Assembly (NCBI RefSeq): GCF_000364445.2
Contig: NZ_CP043538.1
Location: 3,739,447 to 3,803,446 of the forward strand
DNA from: Methylobacterium mesophilicum SR1.6/6
Lineage (GTDB): Bacteria > Pseudomonadota > Alphaproteobacteria > Rhizobiales > Beijerinckiaceae
Direction: 5' to 3'
DNA: 64,000 bases
This document shows positions 33,467 through 42,440 of the stretch, piece by piece. The position numbers and the translations under genes were made by a program. The notes under the pieces were generated by a model. That model made no database searches, was not told the origin of the DNA, and worked only from the letters and a program-made list of their open reading frames with translations. Position 1 is the stretch's first letter, and every line of letters starts with the position of its first letter.

Positions 33467-34060
33467 ATGCCCCGCACCTTTGCGTACCTGCGCGTGTCCA
33501 CATTGGGCCAAACCACCGACAACCAGCGCCAGGAGATCGCAGCAGCGGGCTTTCAGGTCGAGCCTCAGCGTGTGATCACAGAGACGGTCTCGGGAAGTGT
33601 CGCAACCGATCAACGTAAAGCGTTCGTTCGCCTGCTCGACCGGCTTGAGAGAGACGACGTCCTCATCGTGACGAAGCTCGATCGACTCGGTCGCAACGCT
33701 ATGGACGTAGCGGGCACGATCAAGCGGCTCGACGCACTGGGGGTGCGTGTCCACTGCCTTGCGCTCGGCGGAGTTGATCTCACCAGTTCGACCGGCAAGC
33801 TGACCATGGGCGTGATCAACGCTGTGGCTGAGTTCGAGCGTGATCTCCTGATCGAACGGACACAGGCTGGTCTGACGCGTGCACGAGCCGAGGGTAAAGT
33901 CGTTGGCAGACCGGCGAGCCTTACACCAGAGCGACGACAACTAGCTGAACAGCTTCTGCGTAACGGCCAAGGTGCCTCGGCGGTTGCACGAGAACTCAAA
34001 GTCGGGCGAACCACGATCCGTCGGGTCCGGGATACGATGCAGAAAAATGATAGTTTGTAA
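33467..34060 (+). CDS. Serine recombinase (resolvase/invertase family)
   Basis: A 197-residue small serine recombinase. AYLRVSTLGQTTDNQ carries the catalytic Ser (residue 11), and TKLDRLGRNAMD holds the conserved Arg pair. The long E helix follows (AVAEFERDLLIERTQAGL), and the C-terminal helix-turn-helix includes VARELKVGRTTIRRV. It probably resolves plasmid multimers, with the palindromic array just upstream as its site. The start is ATG 33467. Confidence 0.9.
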   Translation: MPRTFAYLRVSTLGQTTDNQRQEIAAAGFQVEPQRVITETVSGSVATDQRKAFVRLLDRLERDDVLIVTKLDRLGRNAMDVAGTIKRLDALGVRVHCLALGGVDLTSSTGKLTMGVINAVAEFERDLLIERTQAGLTRARAEGKVVGRPASLTPERRQLAEQLLRNGQGASAVARELKVGRTTIRRVRDTMQKNDSL

Positions 34061-35397
34061 TAGCTTAACCTGCAACGGCGTTGGCGCTTGCTGGTCGTCT
34101 TGACGCAAATCCTGATGTTGGTACGAGTGGGCATTCGCACGATCGGCCCGGGCGAATCCAGACGATCACCGCTTGCTCTCTGACGCCCGATTACCAACTT
34201 GTCTGCAAAAGAGCGAAGCAAAGCAAAGAGCGTCATTCTTGGCTTGTGACGAGCCTGGATTGCTATTGTAGGACATTGCGCCTAATAAATTCGCCTTATA
34301 TGATAATAGGCCTGTGGGACCGGCGGAAATCGCTCCCTTAAGCATTCCTTTGAGTACGAAAATGATAACGACTCTTCGGCCGGTGGTTGCAGATCTCGAA
34401 CATCGGCAGCAAAGCCAGCGAAACTGAAATAAACGCTACATCAGGCAGCCTGACCTTCGGATCGTCAGGGTGACGGACAGTCGATGCGCAGCTCGCAGAA
34501 GCGGTATCGAAGATACCGTGTTTCTTCAATTTCATGCATTTCTAAGACGTTTCCCGACCACACTCTGAAACAGCATGGTTGGAGACACTCAACAAGTGAT
34601 AAGTTCCAACTGACAAATTCCTAAAATGCAACCTATTGAATTTGTATAAGAAATGGATTTTCAGGGATTTTTGAGGAATGATGGCCCACGGAATTAACGA
34701 GTGATTGCTTTAGTTACAGTCGCAATCATAGGAATGAGCCTTCCTATCCATCCAAAGAGCCAATCAGTAGCAGCCCGGCTTTTAAGCTAAGCCATGCGCT
34801 ATAGTATACACTGCCTATGAGATATTCCCGCAGCCATGCCTTTTAGGAATATACGCCCAAACAGTTGCGGTCACATATTCATTCGGCGGCGGAAACTCGC
34901 GGCTCGAGCCTTCCTTCTCAGCCACCAAATCAATCAGCTGTCGTTCGGCTCCGGAGCTGAAGTAGGCATTTGCCTGTTTCTCTCAAATCAGCATCTAATT
35001 CCTACATCCTGTAAACGTGCGGAACGGTGTTCCGGTACTCGGCTCCATCACGTCACCGGAAAGGCAACGGATTAGCCTTCCTTATTTCACCGACCCGCAT
35101 TCACTACTCGTCAGCGACCCTTCTGGCGCCTTGGTCATGCGTTTGACGATCTTCTACCCTGTTTACTGTTATAGACATGCAATTAAAGAATAGCCGTAAA
35201 ACGCCGAGCGGCATGGCTATAGTATCAAGCAACAGTATGTTCAAAATCTCAGAAAATTACTTTTATGGCATCTTTCTGCAGGTTGAACGTCTCTGCGTAG
35301 AATACCCTCCGGAATACCAACCGATGACGACGCAGAACAAAAACATATCTCATCGATCGGATACTTTCACGAAATATAACAATGGAAACCCATAGAT
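34061..35397. other. Long gene-free stretch
   Basis: About 1.3 kb of lower GC content. Short open frames on both strands lack ribosome sites and protein-like composition. I see no repeats, RNA gene or terminator that I can support. It separates the recombinase from the polymerase operon and may contain decayed sequence. Confidence 0.4.
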
Positions 35398-35955
35398 ATG
35401 CCTGAATTTTTCAAAGACCTGTCTTCAATACGCATGGATCCACTGGACACAGCACCAGGTTTCACGCAAGTATTGGCTAAAGTGCCAGTTCGAAAGCCAG
35501 GAAAACAGGAGTGGTTCCAAGTCACTAAGGATCCAAATCTTATATTGACAACCCTCGTATTCAAAGACGAATTGGATCGAGATGAAGTTTACTTCATTGA
35601 TCCCGGAATGAGAGCTGTATTAGCGGATGAAGCTAGATTAGTTCAACTTACACCGTGCATTACCCGGGAGAACAACGTAATAATTTGGCCGATTGGCATT
35701 CCTGATCCTGGTGGGAAGCGTAACGGTTGGATTGACTCAGCTCATGCCGCAGCGAGACATGCACAGGGCAATTGGATCCGTCTCAAGTCAGATCAGCAGT
35801 TGGGTGTCTACAATATTATTACGGCTCCTGCAGAGCGCTCAAATCCGGTATGGCCGGATAAGACTCTCAATGAACTTCTTGAGATCGCGTTTGCTGGTCG
35901 TGTGATCGATAATGAAGACCATACTATTGTGCGTCGGCTGAAGGGGTTCGAATGA
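35398..35955 (+). CDS. Hypothetical protein, first gene of the polymerase operon
   Basis: A 185-residue soluble protein starting MPEFFKDLSSIRMDPLDTAP. It has the ordered segments PVRKPGKQEWFQVTKDPNLI, DEVYFIDPGMRAVLADEARL and WIDSAHAAARHAQGNWIRLK. Its stop overlaps the start of the DNA polymerase gene (ATGA), so the two products are made together and probably work together. No family is recognised; the lack of membrane or signal segments fits a cytosolic partner of DNA metabolism. Confidence 0.65.
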   Translation: MPEFFKDLSSIRMDPLDTAPGFTQVLAKVPVRKPGKQEWFQVTKDPNLILTTLVFKDELDRDEVYFIDPGMRAVLADEARLVQLTPCITRENNVIIWPIGIPDPGGKRNGWIDSAHAAARHAQGNWIRLKSDQQLGVYNIITAPAERSNPVWPDKTLNELLEIAFAGRVIDNEDHTIVRRLKGFE

Positions 35956-37721
35956 GCCCTGAAATGAACAACGGCGAGGGCAGCGGTTTGGCTGCCCTCC
36001 GCCGATACAGACAGATCTGGCTCGTCGATTTTGAGTTCCAGGTATCAGCAGGCGAGCGGCAATACCCAATTTGTATGGTTGCCCAAGAGTTTCGTAGTGG
36101 GCGAATCATTAGGATGTGGCGTAATGAGTTAATCACATTGCGGCAGGCTCCTTTTGACTGCGGAACCGACAGTTTGTTTGTAGCCTTTTACAACAGCGCC
36201 GAGCTTAATTGTTTCTTGGCGCTCGGGTGGACCTTCCCTGCCTGCATCTTGGATCTTTACGTCGAACATCGTTGCTCCACGAACGGTATATCGTTGCCGT
36301 GGGGTGATGGGCTGATCGGTGCTCTAGCCTGTCGGCGTCTCACCCACATCGATGTTGACGAAAAAGACTGCATGCGCCGGCTGATCATGGATAACTCCGC
36401 TTGGTCCGCCGCAGAGCAGGTCGCCATCCTCAACTACTGCCAGAGCGACGTTACTGCGCTCGAAGCTCTACTACCGCAGATGGTTCCGGAACTCGACCTC
36501 CCCCAAGCGCTCCTCAGAGGACGATACATGGCTGCGGCGGCTCGAATGGAGTGGACCGGCATACCTATTGATGTGCCCGTCTACAATCAGCTTCGAGCCA
36601 GCTGGGAAGATATCCGCACGAAGCTGGTAGCTGACGTCGATCGGGACTACGGCGTCTACGATGGACTCACTTTCAAACAGGCACGCTTCGGCGAATACCT
36701 CATGCGGTCGGGAATTAACTGGCCACGTTACCCAAACGGACAATTAATATTGGACGATGACACATTCAAACTGATGGTGGAATTCTATCCAAAACTAGCC
36801 CTGCTTCGCCAATTGCGGAAAACAATGGCGAAGTTAAACGATAAAGAATTACCGATTGGCTCAGATAATCGCAACCGCTGCATGATTTCAGCCTTCAAAG
36901 CTAAAACCAGTCGTAATCAACCGAAAAGCTCGGAATTTGTATTCGGTCGAGCCAAATGGTTACGAGGGATCATTCGCCCGCCAGAAGGTTACGGACTTGC
37001 CTACATTGACTTCTCGTCCCAAGAGAATGCGATTGCGGCAGCCTTATCAGGTGATGAGCTGATGATGCAGGGCTATGCTGAGGGCGACCCTTATCTAGCT
37101 TTCGCCAAGGCGGCTCGACTTGTCCCTCCGGACGCTACTGTAACTACACACAAGGGCGAGCGGGATCGCTGCAAATCGGTTGTGCTCGGTATGAATTACG
37201 GTATGGGAGCGGATACTCTTGCGATATCCCTTGGTATCACGCCTGTAGAAGCAAAAGCGCTGATGCGATTGCATAAGGACACATATCGTAAGTTTTGGTC
37301 GTGGGTAGAAAAGGTAATCAACGCCGCTACGTTCACGGGTCAGATGCGATCTTTGTTCGGGTGGCGGCACCGGATCGTAGAAGGTGTGAGCGCATCTGCT
37401 TTAATGAACTTTCCGATGCAATCCAATGGAGCGGAAATGCTGCGGATCGCAGCGATTGCGGGGACTGAGGCTGGTATCGAGGTTTGCGCCCCCGTTCATG
37501 ACGCGTTTCTTATCCAAGCTCCACTTGGGCAGATAAAGGAGCGTGCCGCGCAGATGGGTACTTTGATGACGGAGGCGGGTCGTGCAGTCACCGGCGGGTT
37601 CCCAGTTCGCACTGACGTGAAGATCGTGCGGTACCCGGATCGCTACATGGATGACGGCGGACAAGCCATGTGGGACCGGGTCATGGCGCTGCTTCCAGAG
37701 GTGGGGGAGGGCACCCCATGA
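35952..37721 (+). CDS. Family A DNA polymerase with 3'-5' exonuclease domain
   Basis: A 589-residue PolA-like enzyme without the 5' nuclease domain. The N-terminal DnaQ-type exonuclease keeps D26-x-E28 (LVDFEFQ) and the Exo III motif Y162-x3-D166 (YCQSDVTAL). In the polymerase domain, motif A is YIDFSSQENAIAAALSGD with D353, motif B is RDRCKSVVLGMNYGMG (R406, K408, YG), and motif C is PVHDAF with D517. All catalytic acids are present, so it should be active. Motif A has FSSQE where bacterial Pol I has YSQIE. The length is close to phage T7-type polymerases. Both flanking genes overlap it by ATGA, indicating a dedicated three-gene unit. Confidence 0.85.
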   Translation: MSPEMNNGEGSGLAALRRYRQIWLVDFEFQVSAGERQYPICMVAQEFRSGRIIRMWRNELITLRQAPFDCGTDSLFVAFYNSAELNCFLALGWTFPACILDLYVEHRCSTNGISLPWGDGLIGALACRRLTHIDVDEKDCMRRLIMDNSAWSAAEQVAILNYCQSDVTALEALLPQMVPELDLPQALLRGRYMAAAARMEWTGIPIDVPVYNQLRASWEDIRTKLVADVDRDYGVYDGLTFKQARFGEYLMRSGINWPRYPNGQLILDDDTFKLMVEFYPKLALLRQLRKTMAKLNDKELPIGSDNRNRCMISAFKAKTSRNQPKSSEFVFGRAKWLRGIIRPPEGYGLAYIDFSSQENAIAAALSGDELMMQGYAEGDPYLAFAKAARLVPPDATVTTHKGERDRCKSVVLGMNYGMGADTLAISLGITPVEAKALMRLHKDTYRKFWSWVEKVINAATFTGQMRSLFGWRHRIVEGVSASALMNFPMQSNGAEMLRIAAIAGTEAGIEVCAPVHDAFLIQAPLGQIKERAAQMGTLMTEAGRAVTGGFPVRTDVKIVRYPDRYMDDGGQAMWDRVMALLPEVGEGTP

Positions 37722-38218
37722 GCAAAGTGATCTTGCTGGACCTGTCGCGCCCACGCGACAGGGAGCGTCGCACCAACACGACACCACCGTCGCACCCACA
37801 CGACACCGGGTCATCTTCTTATAAGTCTTATACGTCTGTGTTTAACTATAATTATGATCAAGCAGATAATATCAATCCGATAGCAGACGAGATTGAGATT
37901 AAGTTCGAAGCTTATGCCAATAAAACGAAACCTAAAGCCCGGTTTCTCAAAGGTCCTATACCGCTGGAATCTTTGGCAGTTGCCTCACGTCTTCCCGGAA
38001 AGGCCCTAGCCGTCTACATCGCCCTACGTCATCGATGCGACTTGGAGGGCAAGAACACCGTAAGCCTACCCGCAGCACTTCTGCGCAGCTTCGGTGTCGA
38101 TCGTGACTCGAAAGCACGTGCCCTTCGCGTGCTTGAGAACGCCGGTTTGATCCAGGTCGAACGCACACCCGGACGTGCTGCCCGTATCACGCTCACGCTT
38201 TCTGCCCAGACCGTCTGA
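37718..38218 (+). CDS. Winged-helix-like protein, third gene of the polymerase operon
   Basis: A 166-residue protein. The first 60 residues are polar and probably disordered. The C-terminal 100 form a likely winged helix (PIPLESLAVASRLPGKALAV, then RALRVLENAGLIQVERTPGR). It overlaps the polymerase stop (ATGA at 37718). The winged helix may bind the replication start of the element or regulate the operon, which is inference. Confidence 0.65.
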   Translation: MSKVILLDLSRPRDRERRTNTTPPSHPHDTGSSSYKSYTSVFNYNYDQADNINPIADEIEIKFEAYANKTKPKARFLKGPIPLESLAVASRLPGKALAVYIALRHRCDLEGKNTVSLPAALLRSFGVDRDSKARALRVLENAGLIQVERTPGRAARITLTLSAQTV

Positions 38219-38400
38219 AGGACTGAGCCGAACCAGCCACAACAAGACTGCTCGACCCTAACCGACGACGCAGATGCTGTCCGTGCCGTCGGCCTAACTC
38301 GATAGGCGTTTAACCGGAGTTAGAGATAAGTCTAATCAATCGTACGAGCTAAGAATTCGATTTTCACAATATTATGTAATCAGAGAAATGATGAAAAACC

Positions 38401-38763
38401 ATGTACTCCTTTTATGAAGTGTCTTTGTTCAAGATCAAGATGCAAAACCAACACATATGGGCGGTTGTCACTTTGGAAGGCGGCTACTCCGTGATTGTAT
38501 GGATGATGGATACGGAGGAGGATGCCATCATCGAACAGGCGTTGCGCCTGGCCGAGGGCGCCGATCGTATGACGAGATATAGTGGCGATCAGACTATACA
38601 TCTGTCTAAATCACTGACTGCACCATCGAGTTCCGAGATCAAGGAATATGCTGAGAATAATGAATTTACTTGGGGTCTAGATTTGCAGCGTGCTACCTTC
38701 AAGAGTAGATCGTGTATCCGTCTGACGAAGAGCCACGTGCCAGCAGCCGTATCGAATGGGTAA
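38401..38763 (+). CDS. Hypothetical protein
   Basis: A 120-residue soluble protein, MYSFYEVSLFKIKMQNQHIW at the start, with IWAVVTLEGGYSVIVWMMDT and TEEDAIIEQALRLAEG that look like real strand-helix segments. It may be a single small alpha-beta domain. It lies 182 bases after the polymerase operon on the same strand. No family is recognised. Confidence 0.5.
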   Translation: MYSFYEVSLFKIKMQNQHIWAVVTLEGGYSVIVWMMDTEEDAIIEQALRLAEGADRMTRYSGDQTIHLSKSLTAPSSSEIKEYAENNEFTWGLDLQRATFKSRSCIRLTKSHVPAAVSNG

Positions 38764-38885
38764 CGAGCGAAGGAAAAAGGCGATGGGTTCCCGCTGAAAA
38801 GCGGGCGCTCGGCTGCCGTGGTTATGTAACCCCCCAAAAAACAGCTCTGTTCGAGGAGCTGCGCGACCAGATAGACGACCCATGA
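38712..38885 (+). CDS. Possible 57-residue protein
   Basis: A GTG-started frame overlapping the end of the previous gene in another frame. It reads SSRIEWVTSEGKRRWVPAEK, then CRGYVTPQKTALFEELRDQI and ends DDP. The composition is that of a real basic small protein more than of a shadow frame. It could also be the frameshifted tail of an older gene. No ribosome site is obvious. Confidence 0.3.
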   Translation: MYPSDEEPRASSRIEWVTSEGKRRWVPAEKRALGCRGYVTPQKTALFEELRDQIDDP

Positions 38886-38979
38886 TCTGACGCTGACGCG
38901 GGTCCGTATCTATGCGACGATGCCCATGATGACGGGTTGATAGCTGAGGTGGGCATCCCGGCGCCTACAAAGGGTGTGC

Positions 38980-39136
38980 AGAGGATACGGCCCGCAATGA
39001 GGCTATTGCCGCGATGCTGCGCGCCAAGCAAACATGGACGCAGATCATTGCAGCAACGGGATGCAGTCGATCGACGCTCAAGCGCATTGCCGACCAGCTG
39101 AAGGCTGAGAGCGTGATGGAAGGTCAGGCGACATGA
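38980..39136 (+). pseudogene. C-terminal remnant of a serine recombinase
   Basis: The frame reads ARNEAIAAMLRAKQTWTQII and then AATGCSRSTLKRIADQL, the C-terminal helix-turn-helix of a resolvase. It is close in kind to the end of the recombinase at 52065-52688 (GMSWSQIQSATGCSRATVAK). The catalytic domain is missing. It marks an old recombination boundary just before the HEPN-like gene and the defence operon. Confidence 0.55.
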
Positions 39137-39158
39137 CGCATTTGACGGATACGAAGCA

Positions 39159-39782
39159 ATGAAATTTCAGATTGGCGACGCCACAGATACGGCTTTATGC
39201 GTTGCCTTAAAGCATGAATTTCTACGATGTGACAACGCATTCAATGATTTTTCGCTCTATGCGCGGATGATGATTGCAAGCAATGGTGGGAACCGGCGTA
39301 TTTCTTACAAGACCTATGATGCCTATGCGCGGTTCATTCATCATCTGTATGAGTTTTTGATGGGTGGCGCGGTCCGAGATTTTCAGAACACGGAACAAAT
39401 CCGCGCAGAAATGGCTCATCGTATTGTCGCAGGGGAAACACAGCGTATCGTCACTAATAGGCGAAACGCAATACTTGATGGTACCGCGCCAGACTGGGAA
39501 AACGACATCAGCTATTATCCAGAAAAAATACCGCCGGAATTCGCCGAAGAATTTCGCAAGGCCCGAAACAAGACCTTCGGCCATGTAAGCATTGAACGAT
39601 CAACGCTTGATCTGTCAGCTTTCTATGATCGATATCATAAATTTTTGTATCTGCTCTACTACGACATTCGAAGCTGGTGGGGGCGGTATGCGGACGAATT
39701 TCCGGATTTGAAAGAGATCACCGATTTTTCGGTCATGGTGAAAGACGACCCTCCTCCCGAAGGTGCATATGTACAGACGTAA
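39159..39782 (+). CDS. Hypothetical HEPN-like protein
   Basis: A 207-residue helical, soluble protein. FRKARNKTFGHVSIERSTLD contains R136-N-x4-H142, an RNxxxxH pattern like the catalytic Rx4-6H motif of HEPN RNases. Long helices lie before (FHHLYEF-like, residues 58-70) and after it (FYDRYHKFLYLLYYDIRSWW). It stands alone on the plus strand, converging on the nucleotidyltransferase-nuclease operon. HEPN proteins often act in anti-phage defence. The motif and context make this plausible, not proven. Confidence 0.55.
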   Translation: MKFQIGDATDTALCVALKHEFLRCDNAFNDFSLYARMMIASNGGNRRISYKTYDAYARFIHHLYEFLMGGAVRDFQNTEQIRAEMAHRIVAGETQRIVTNRRNAILDGTAPDWENDISYYPEKIPPEFAEEFRKARNKTFGHVSIERSTLDLSAFYDRYHKFLYLLYYDIRSWWGRYADEFPDLKEITDFSVMVKDDPPPEGAYVQT

Positions 39783-39937
39783 CAGGGCTGAAAGGAGAGG
39801 CACGGCGGCATCATGCCGATGCTAAACAGGCATCTCTCCGTCCAACCTGGAAGGACAGATCATGCCCGGCAAGCTCGTCGTTCTGAAGTGCACCCTGTTT
39901 GACCGGACAGGCAGCGGGGTGGGTTTAGGCAGTCCGG

Positions 39938-40663
39938 CTAGGGCGCCGTCAACCAGCTGGCGTAGGCGCGCACGTCAATCATGGGCACGGTGCCGCACTC
40001 CTGCAGACGGGCAATCAGCTCAAGCAGGAAAGCCGTTGCAGGCTTGCCCTGGGCGGTAACCGTTCCACAGCCCTGATCCGTGCATCCGAACAGGCCGTTG
40101 GCAGCAACGCACCCAAGATCGATGCGGCTATCATCGTCCGCGTCCGACAGCGCCTCGATGAGCGTATCGCCCAGAGGCGGGCTCCATCCGCTCTCAAAGG
40201 TCAGCAGGCCGCCAATGATCCGGTGCGGCGTCTTGGGCTCCGCTTTCCCCTGCAGCCACGGCACGGGCATGCTCGTCCTGTGCAGCCGGCGGACGCTTGC
40301 GATCTTGCCGTGCGCGTAGCCAACCTCTCGGGCGTTGATCTCCTGCTTGCATTCAAAAACCGCGTAGACGCTCTCAGCCGGTATGATCGTCTGGCCATGC
40401 AGCTCAAAGATGGGTGGCGTGTACTGGCGATCGTAAATGACGACATCAATCTGATCGCTGAACGCGTTGCGGCTGTCGGCAACATGCGCCTTCGCTGCCT
40501 GGTAGCGCTTCGGCAGGTAGGTGTTGAATAGATCAAGCCACACGCCCTCTGTCGCGTCCCCCTTCGTACCAGGATGGCCGAAGGCGCGGCGCGACGATGC
40601 CAGGCTCTGCTGCACGCGTTCATGCAGGCCGGAAAGCAGATGTTCGAGGGACCATTCGCTCAT
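39938..40663 (-). CDS. DUF6602 protein, predicted PD-(D/E)XK-type nuclease
   Basis: A 241-residue protein of the DUF6602 type (KGDATEGVWLDLFNTYLPKR, then AFSDQIDVVIYD and VYAVFECKQEI). A Glu in the first helix (E39), D73 at the end of a strand and E104-x-K106 on the next strand give the E...D...ExK layout of restriction-like nucleases, so DNA or RNA cleavage is predicted. Its start overlaps the stop of the nucleotidyltransferase gene (ATGA), so the two are coupled. By analogy with CBASS it may be the effector gated by the nucleotide signal. The ATG at 40681 is an alternative, less favoured start. Confidence 0.75.
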   Translation of the reverse strand: MSEWSLEHLLSGLHERVQQSLASSRRAFGHPGTKGDATEGVWLDLFNTYLPKRYQAAKAHVADSRNAFSDQIDVVIYDRQYTPPIFELHGQTIIPAESVYAVFECKQEINAREVGYAHGKIASVRRLHRTSMPVPWLQGKAEPKTPHRIIGGLLTFESGWSPPLGDTLIEALSDADDDSRIDLGCVAANGLFGCTDQGCGTVTAQGKPATAFLLELIARLQECGTVPMIDVRAYASWLTAP

Positions 40664-41433
40664 GTGACGATCTGGTTCCAATCCGAAGCGGCAAGGGCAC
40701 GTCCTGCAGCCATCTTGATTTTCCTTTTCTCCTCTGCGGACAGTTCATCCGACAGGATGTTGTTCGTATTGGCCGGGTCAATCACACGGGCACTTTCAAA
40801 TTTTGTGGTCAGATATCCGAAAACTTTCCAGACATTGTTGGCCAGCGTGGTGTATGGCGCCCCATATAACGCAGCAATCACTGTCATTTCGAGATAGAAT
40901 GATGTGAAATCCAATTGCTTCTGGTTCCGCCATAGCTTCAAGACTCGCATTTCCTGCGTCCTATAGCTGGCTGAGACGTGCTGAATATGTTTATCGACGT
41001 TGGTCTTGGTCCAAGTGTCGGCACGGCGGCGGAACAAGCTGTGATCCTGGGAAATCCAGTCCTGCCGTCGTCCAGGCACCAAATCAACGTCGTAACTTAC
41101 GCCTGCGATATTAGCTCTGATACCAATGGAAACATTCTGCCGCTTCGGGTTAAAGCCCGCGCGTTCCATATGGGCAAACAGTTTTTCGTAAATTTCCTTG
41201 AGTGTGTGCGGCGTACTCTGAGCTAACGACAGAAACAGGTCTATATCGGTGCCGCTCCTGTTTGCGGTGCCCTTGGCAAAGGATCCACTTGGCGCTATGC
41301 CCATCAGGTACTGGCCGCCCCACTCTTGCAAAATCGGGGTAAGTGCTCCCCGAAGTGATCGCACAGGCGAGTAAAGGCCAATGTCGACCGCCTCGCGAAT
41401 AAGAATGTTCTGCAGGTAAGTATCTGCACTCAT
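40660..41433 (-). CDS. CD-NTase-like (SMODS-type) nucleotidyltransferase
   Basis: A 257-residue nucleotidyltransferase of the polymerase-beta fold. PSGSFAKGTANRSGTDIDLF holds the GS motif (G50, S51) and the metal-binding D63 and D65; the third acid is D115 or D117 in VSYDVDLVPG. RVLKLWRNQKQLDFTSFYLE is the helical C-terminal signature shared with cGAS/DncV-like nucleotidyltransferases, which make cyclic oligonucleotide alarms on phage infection. It follows higA by 1 base and overlaps the DUF6602 gene by 4. All catalytic acids are present. It could instead be a non-cyclising nucleotidyltransferase; product unknown. Confidence 0.8.
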   Translation of the reverse strand: MSADTYLQNILIREAVDIGLYSPVRSLRGALTPILQEWGGQYLMGIAPSGSFAKGTANRSGTDIDLFLSLAQSTPHTLKEIYEKLFAHMERAGFNPKRQNVSIGIRANIAGVSYDVDLVPGRRQDWISQDHSLFRRRADTWTKTNVDKHIQHVSASYRTQEMRVLKLWRNQKQLDFTSFYLEMTVIAALYGAPYTTLANNVWKVFGYLTTKFESARVIDPANTNNILSDELSAEEKRKIKMAAGRALAASDWNQIVT

Positions 41434-41434
41434 C

Positions 41435-41767
41435 CTAGATTATACTCGGCTGCGTCGATTCCTTTGCCTTCGGAACATACCGCTGCACGATGATCTCCCC
41501 TTCCCGTCTGCGGGCCTGGGCAATGTCGTAGGCGTTCTGCATGCGCATCAGCGTGTCCATCTTCACGCCGAAGGCCTTTTCGATCCGCAGGGCCATTTCC
41601 GGCGACAGCGACACGCGCTCGTTCAACAGCTGCGAGAGGGTCGGCCGCGTGACGCCGAGCGCTTCAGCGCCTTCGGTCACGGACAGCTCGTGCCCTTCGA
41701 TGATCTCCGTGCGGATGAAGCTGCCCGGATGCGGCGGGTTCTTCAGCGTATAGCCTTGCTCGGTCAT
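41435..41767 (-). CDS. higA: HigA-family antitoxin (XRE helix-turn-helix)
   Basis: A 110-residue Cro/C1-type DNA-binding antitoxin. NPPHPGSFIRTEIIEGHELS is the standard HigA N-terminus, and VTEGAEALGVTRPTLSQLLN the recognition helix region. GGGAG precedes ATG 41767. It should neutralise HigB and repress the operon. The nucleotidyltransferase gene starts 1 base after its stop, which ties the toxin-antitoxin pair to the downstream defence genes. Confidence 0.88.
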   Translation of the reverse strand: MTEQGYTLKNPPHPGSFIRTEIIEGHELSVTEGAEALGVTRPTLSQLLNERVSLSPEMALRIEKAFGVKMDTLMRMQNAYDIAQARRREGEIIVQRYVPKAKESTQPSII

Positions 41768-41798
41768 GTGATCTCCCTCCTTGGAGCATGAATGTCCG

Positions 41799-42092
41799 TC
41801 AGTGATAATCCTCGTAATCCAGGTCAAATATTTCGACCTGATCGCCGTTGATCATGAACGTGATGCGCCAGTTCTTTGTCACGTGCAGCGCCCACAGGCC
41901 TGCCCGGTCGCCGTGCTGGAACTGGTGCGGCTTCCATGTTGGCAGGGCGTGCAGCTCGTCCTCGCTGCCCATGGCTTGCAGGAAGAAGACGATCTTCTGG
42001 ACTTTATCGACCACGGCAGCCGGCAGGCCGGCCGTGCTGCCCGTCTCGATCAGCCTCCTGAGGCCTTTGTGCCGAACGTTCCTGATCTTCAT
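41799..42092 (-). CDS. higB: HigB-type (RelE-fold) toxin
   Basis: A 97-residue RelE-superfamily toxin that cuts mRNA at the ribosome. The N-terminus (MKIRNVRHKGLRRLIETGST) and the core ALHVTKNWRITFMINGDQVE, ending DLDYEDYH, match the HigB/GraT branch. It is the first gene of a four-gene unit with higA, the nucleotidyltransferase and the nuclease, with 31 bases to higA. Confidence 0.88.
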   Translation of the reverse strand: MKIRNVRHKGLRRLIETGSTAGLPAAVVDKVQKIVFFLQAMGSEDELHALPTWKPHQFQHGDRAGLWALHVTKNWRITFMINGDQVEIFDLDYEDYH

Positions 42093-42440
42093 ACAAAGCC
42101 AGTCTACCAGATGCGTTCGGTGTAAGGCAACACCTAACACATTCTCTTCGCCAAGCCTCTTCGGCTGCTGCCGCTGGCGCGGTCGACGCCGATCCTGGTC
42201 CGATTGCCGGCCCGTGGCTGCAGTGTGAAGCGGCTGGGGTGTCTGAGTAGGGTCAAAGCGCCATGGGCCTACGGGCGGGGATCTCTGGCCCGCCATGCTC
42301 CTGCCCGCTTCCGGTGCTGCACTGGGCCTTGGCACCGTAAGCGGAGGCGGATCATGCTGGCGCGGGTGATAGGTTAGTTCCGGGCACGGTACACGCCGGT
42401 CCTGCTGCCTCCGGCTGTATACATCCCCACAGTACCACCA

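Noticed and set aside
34338..34535. A 65-residue minus-strand frame in the long gene-free stretch
   Set aside because: No ribosome site and no regular protein pattern.
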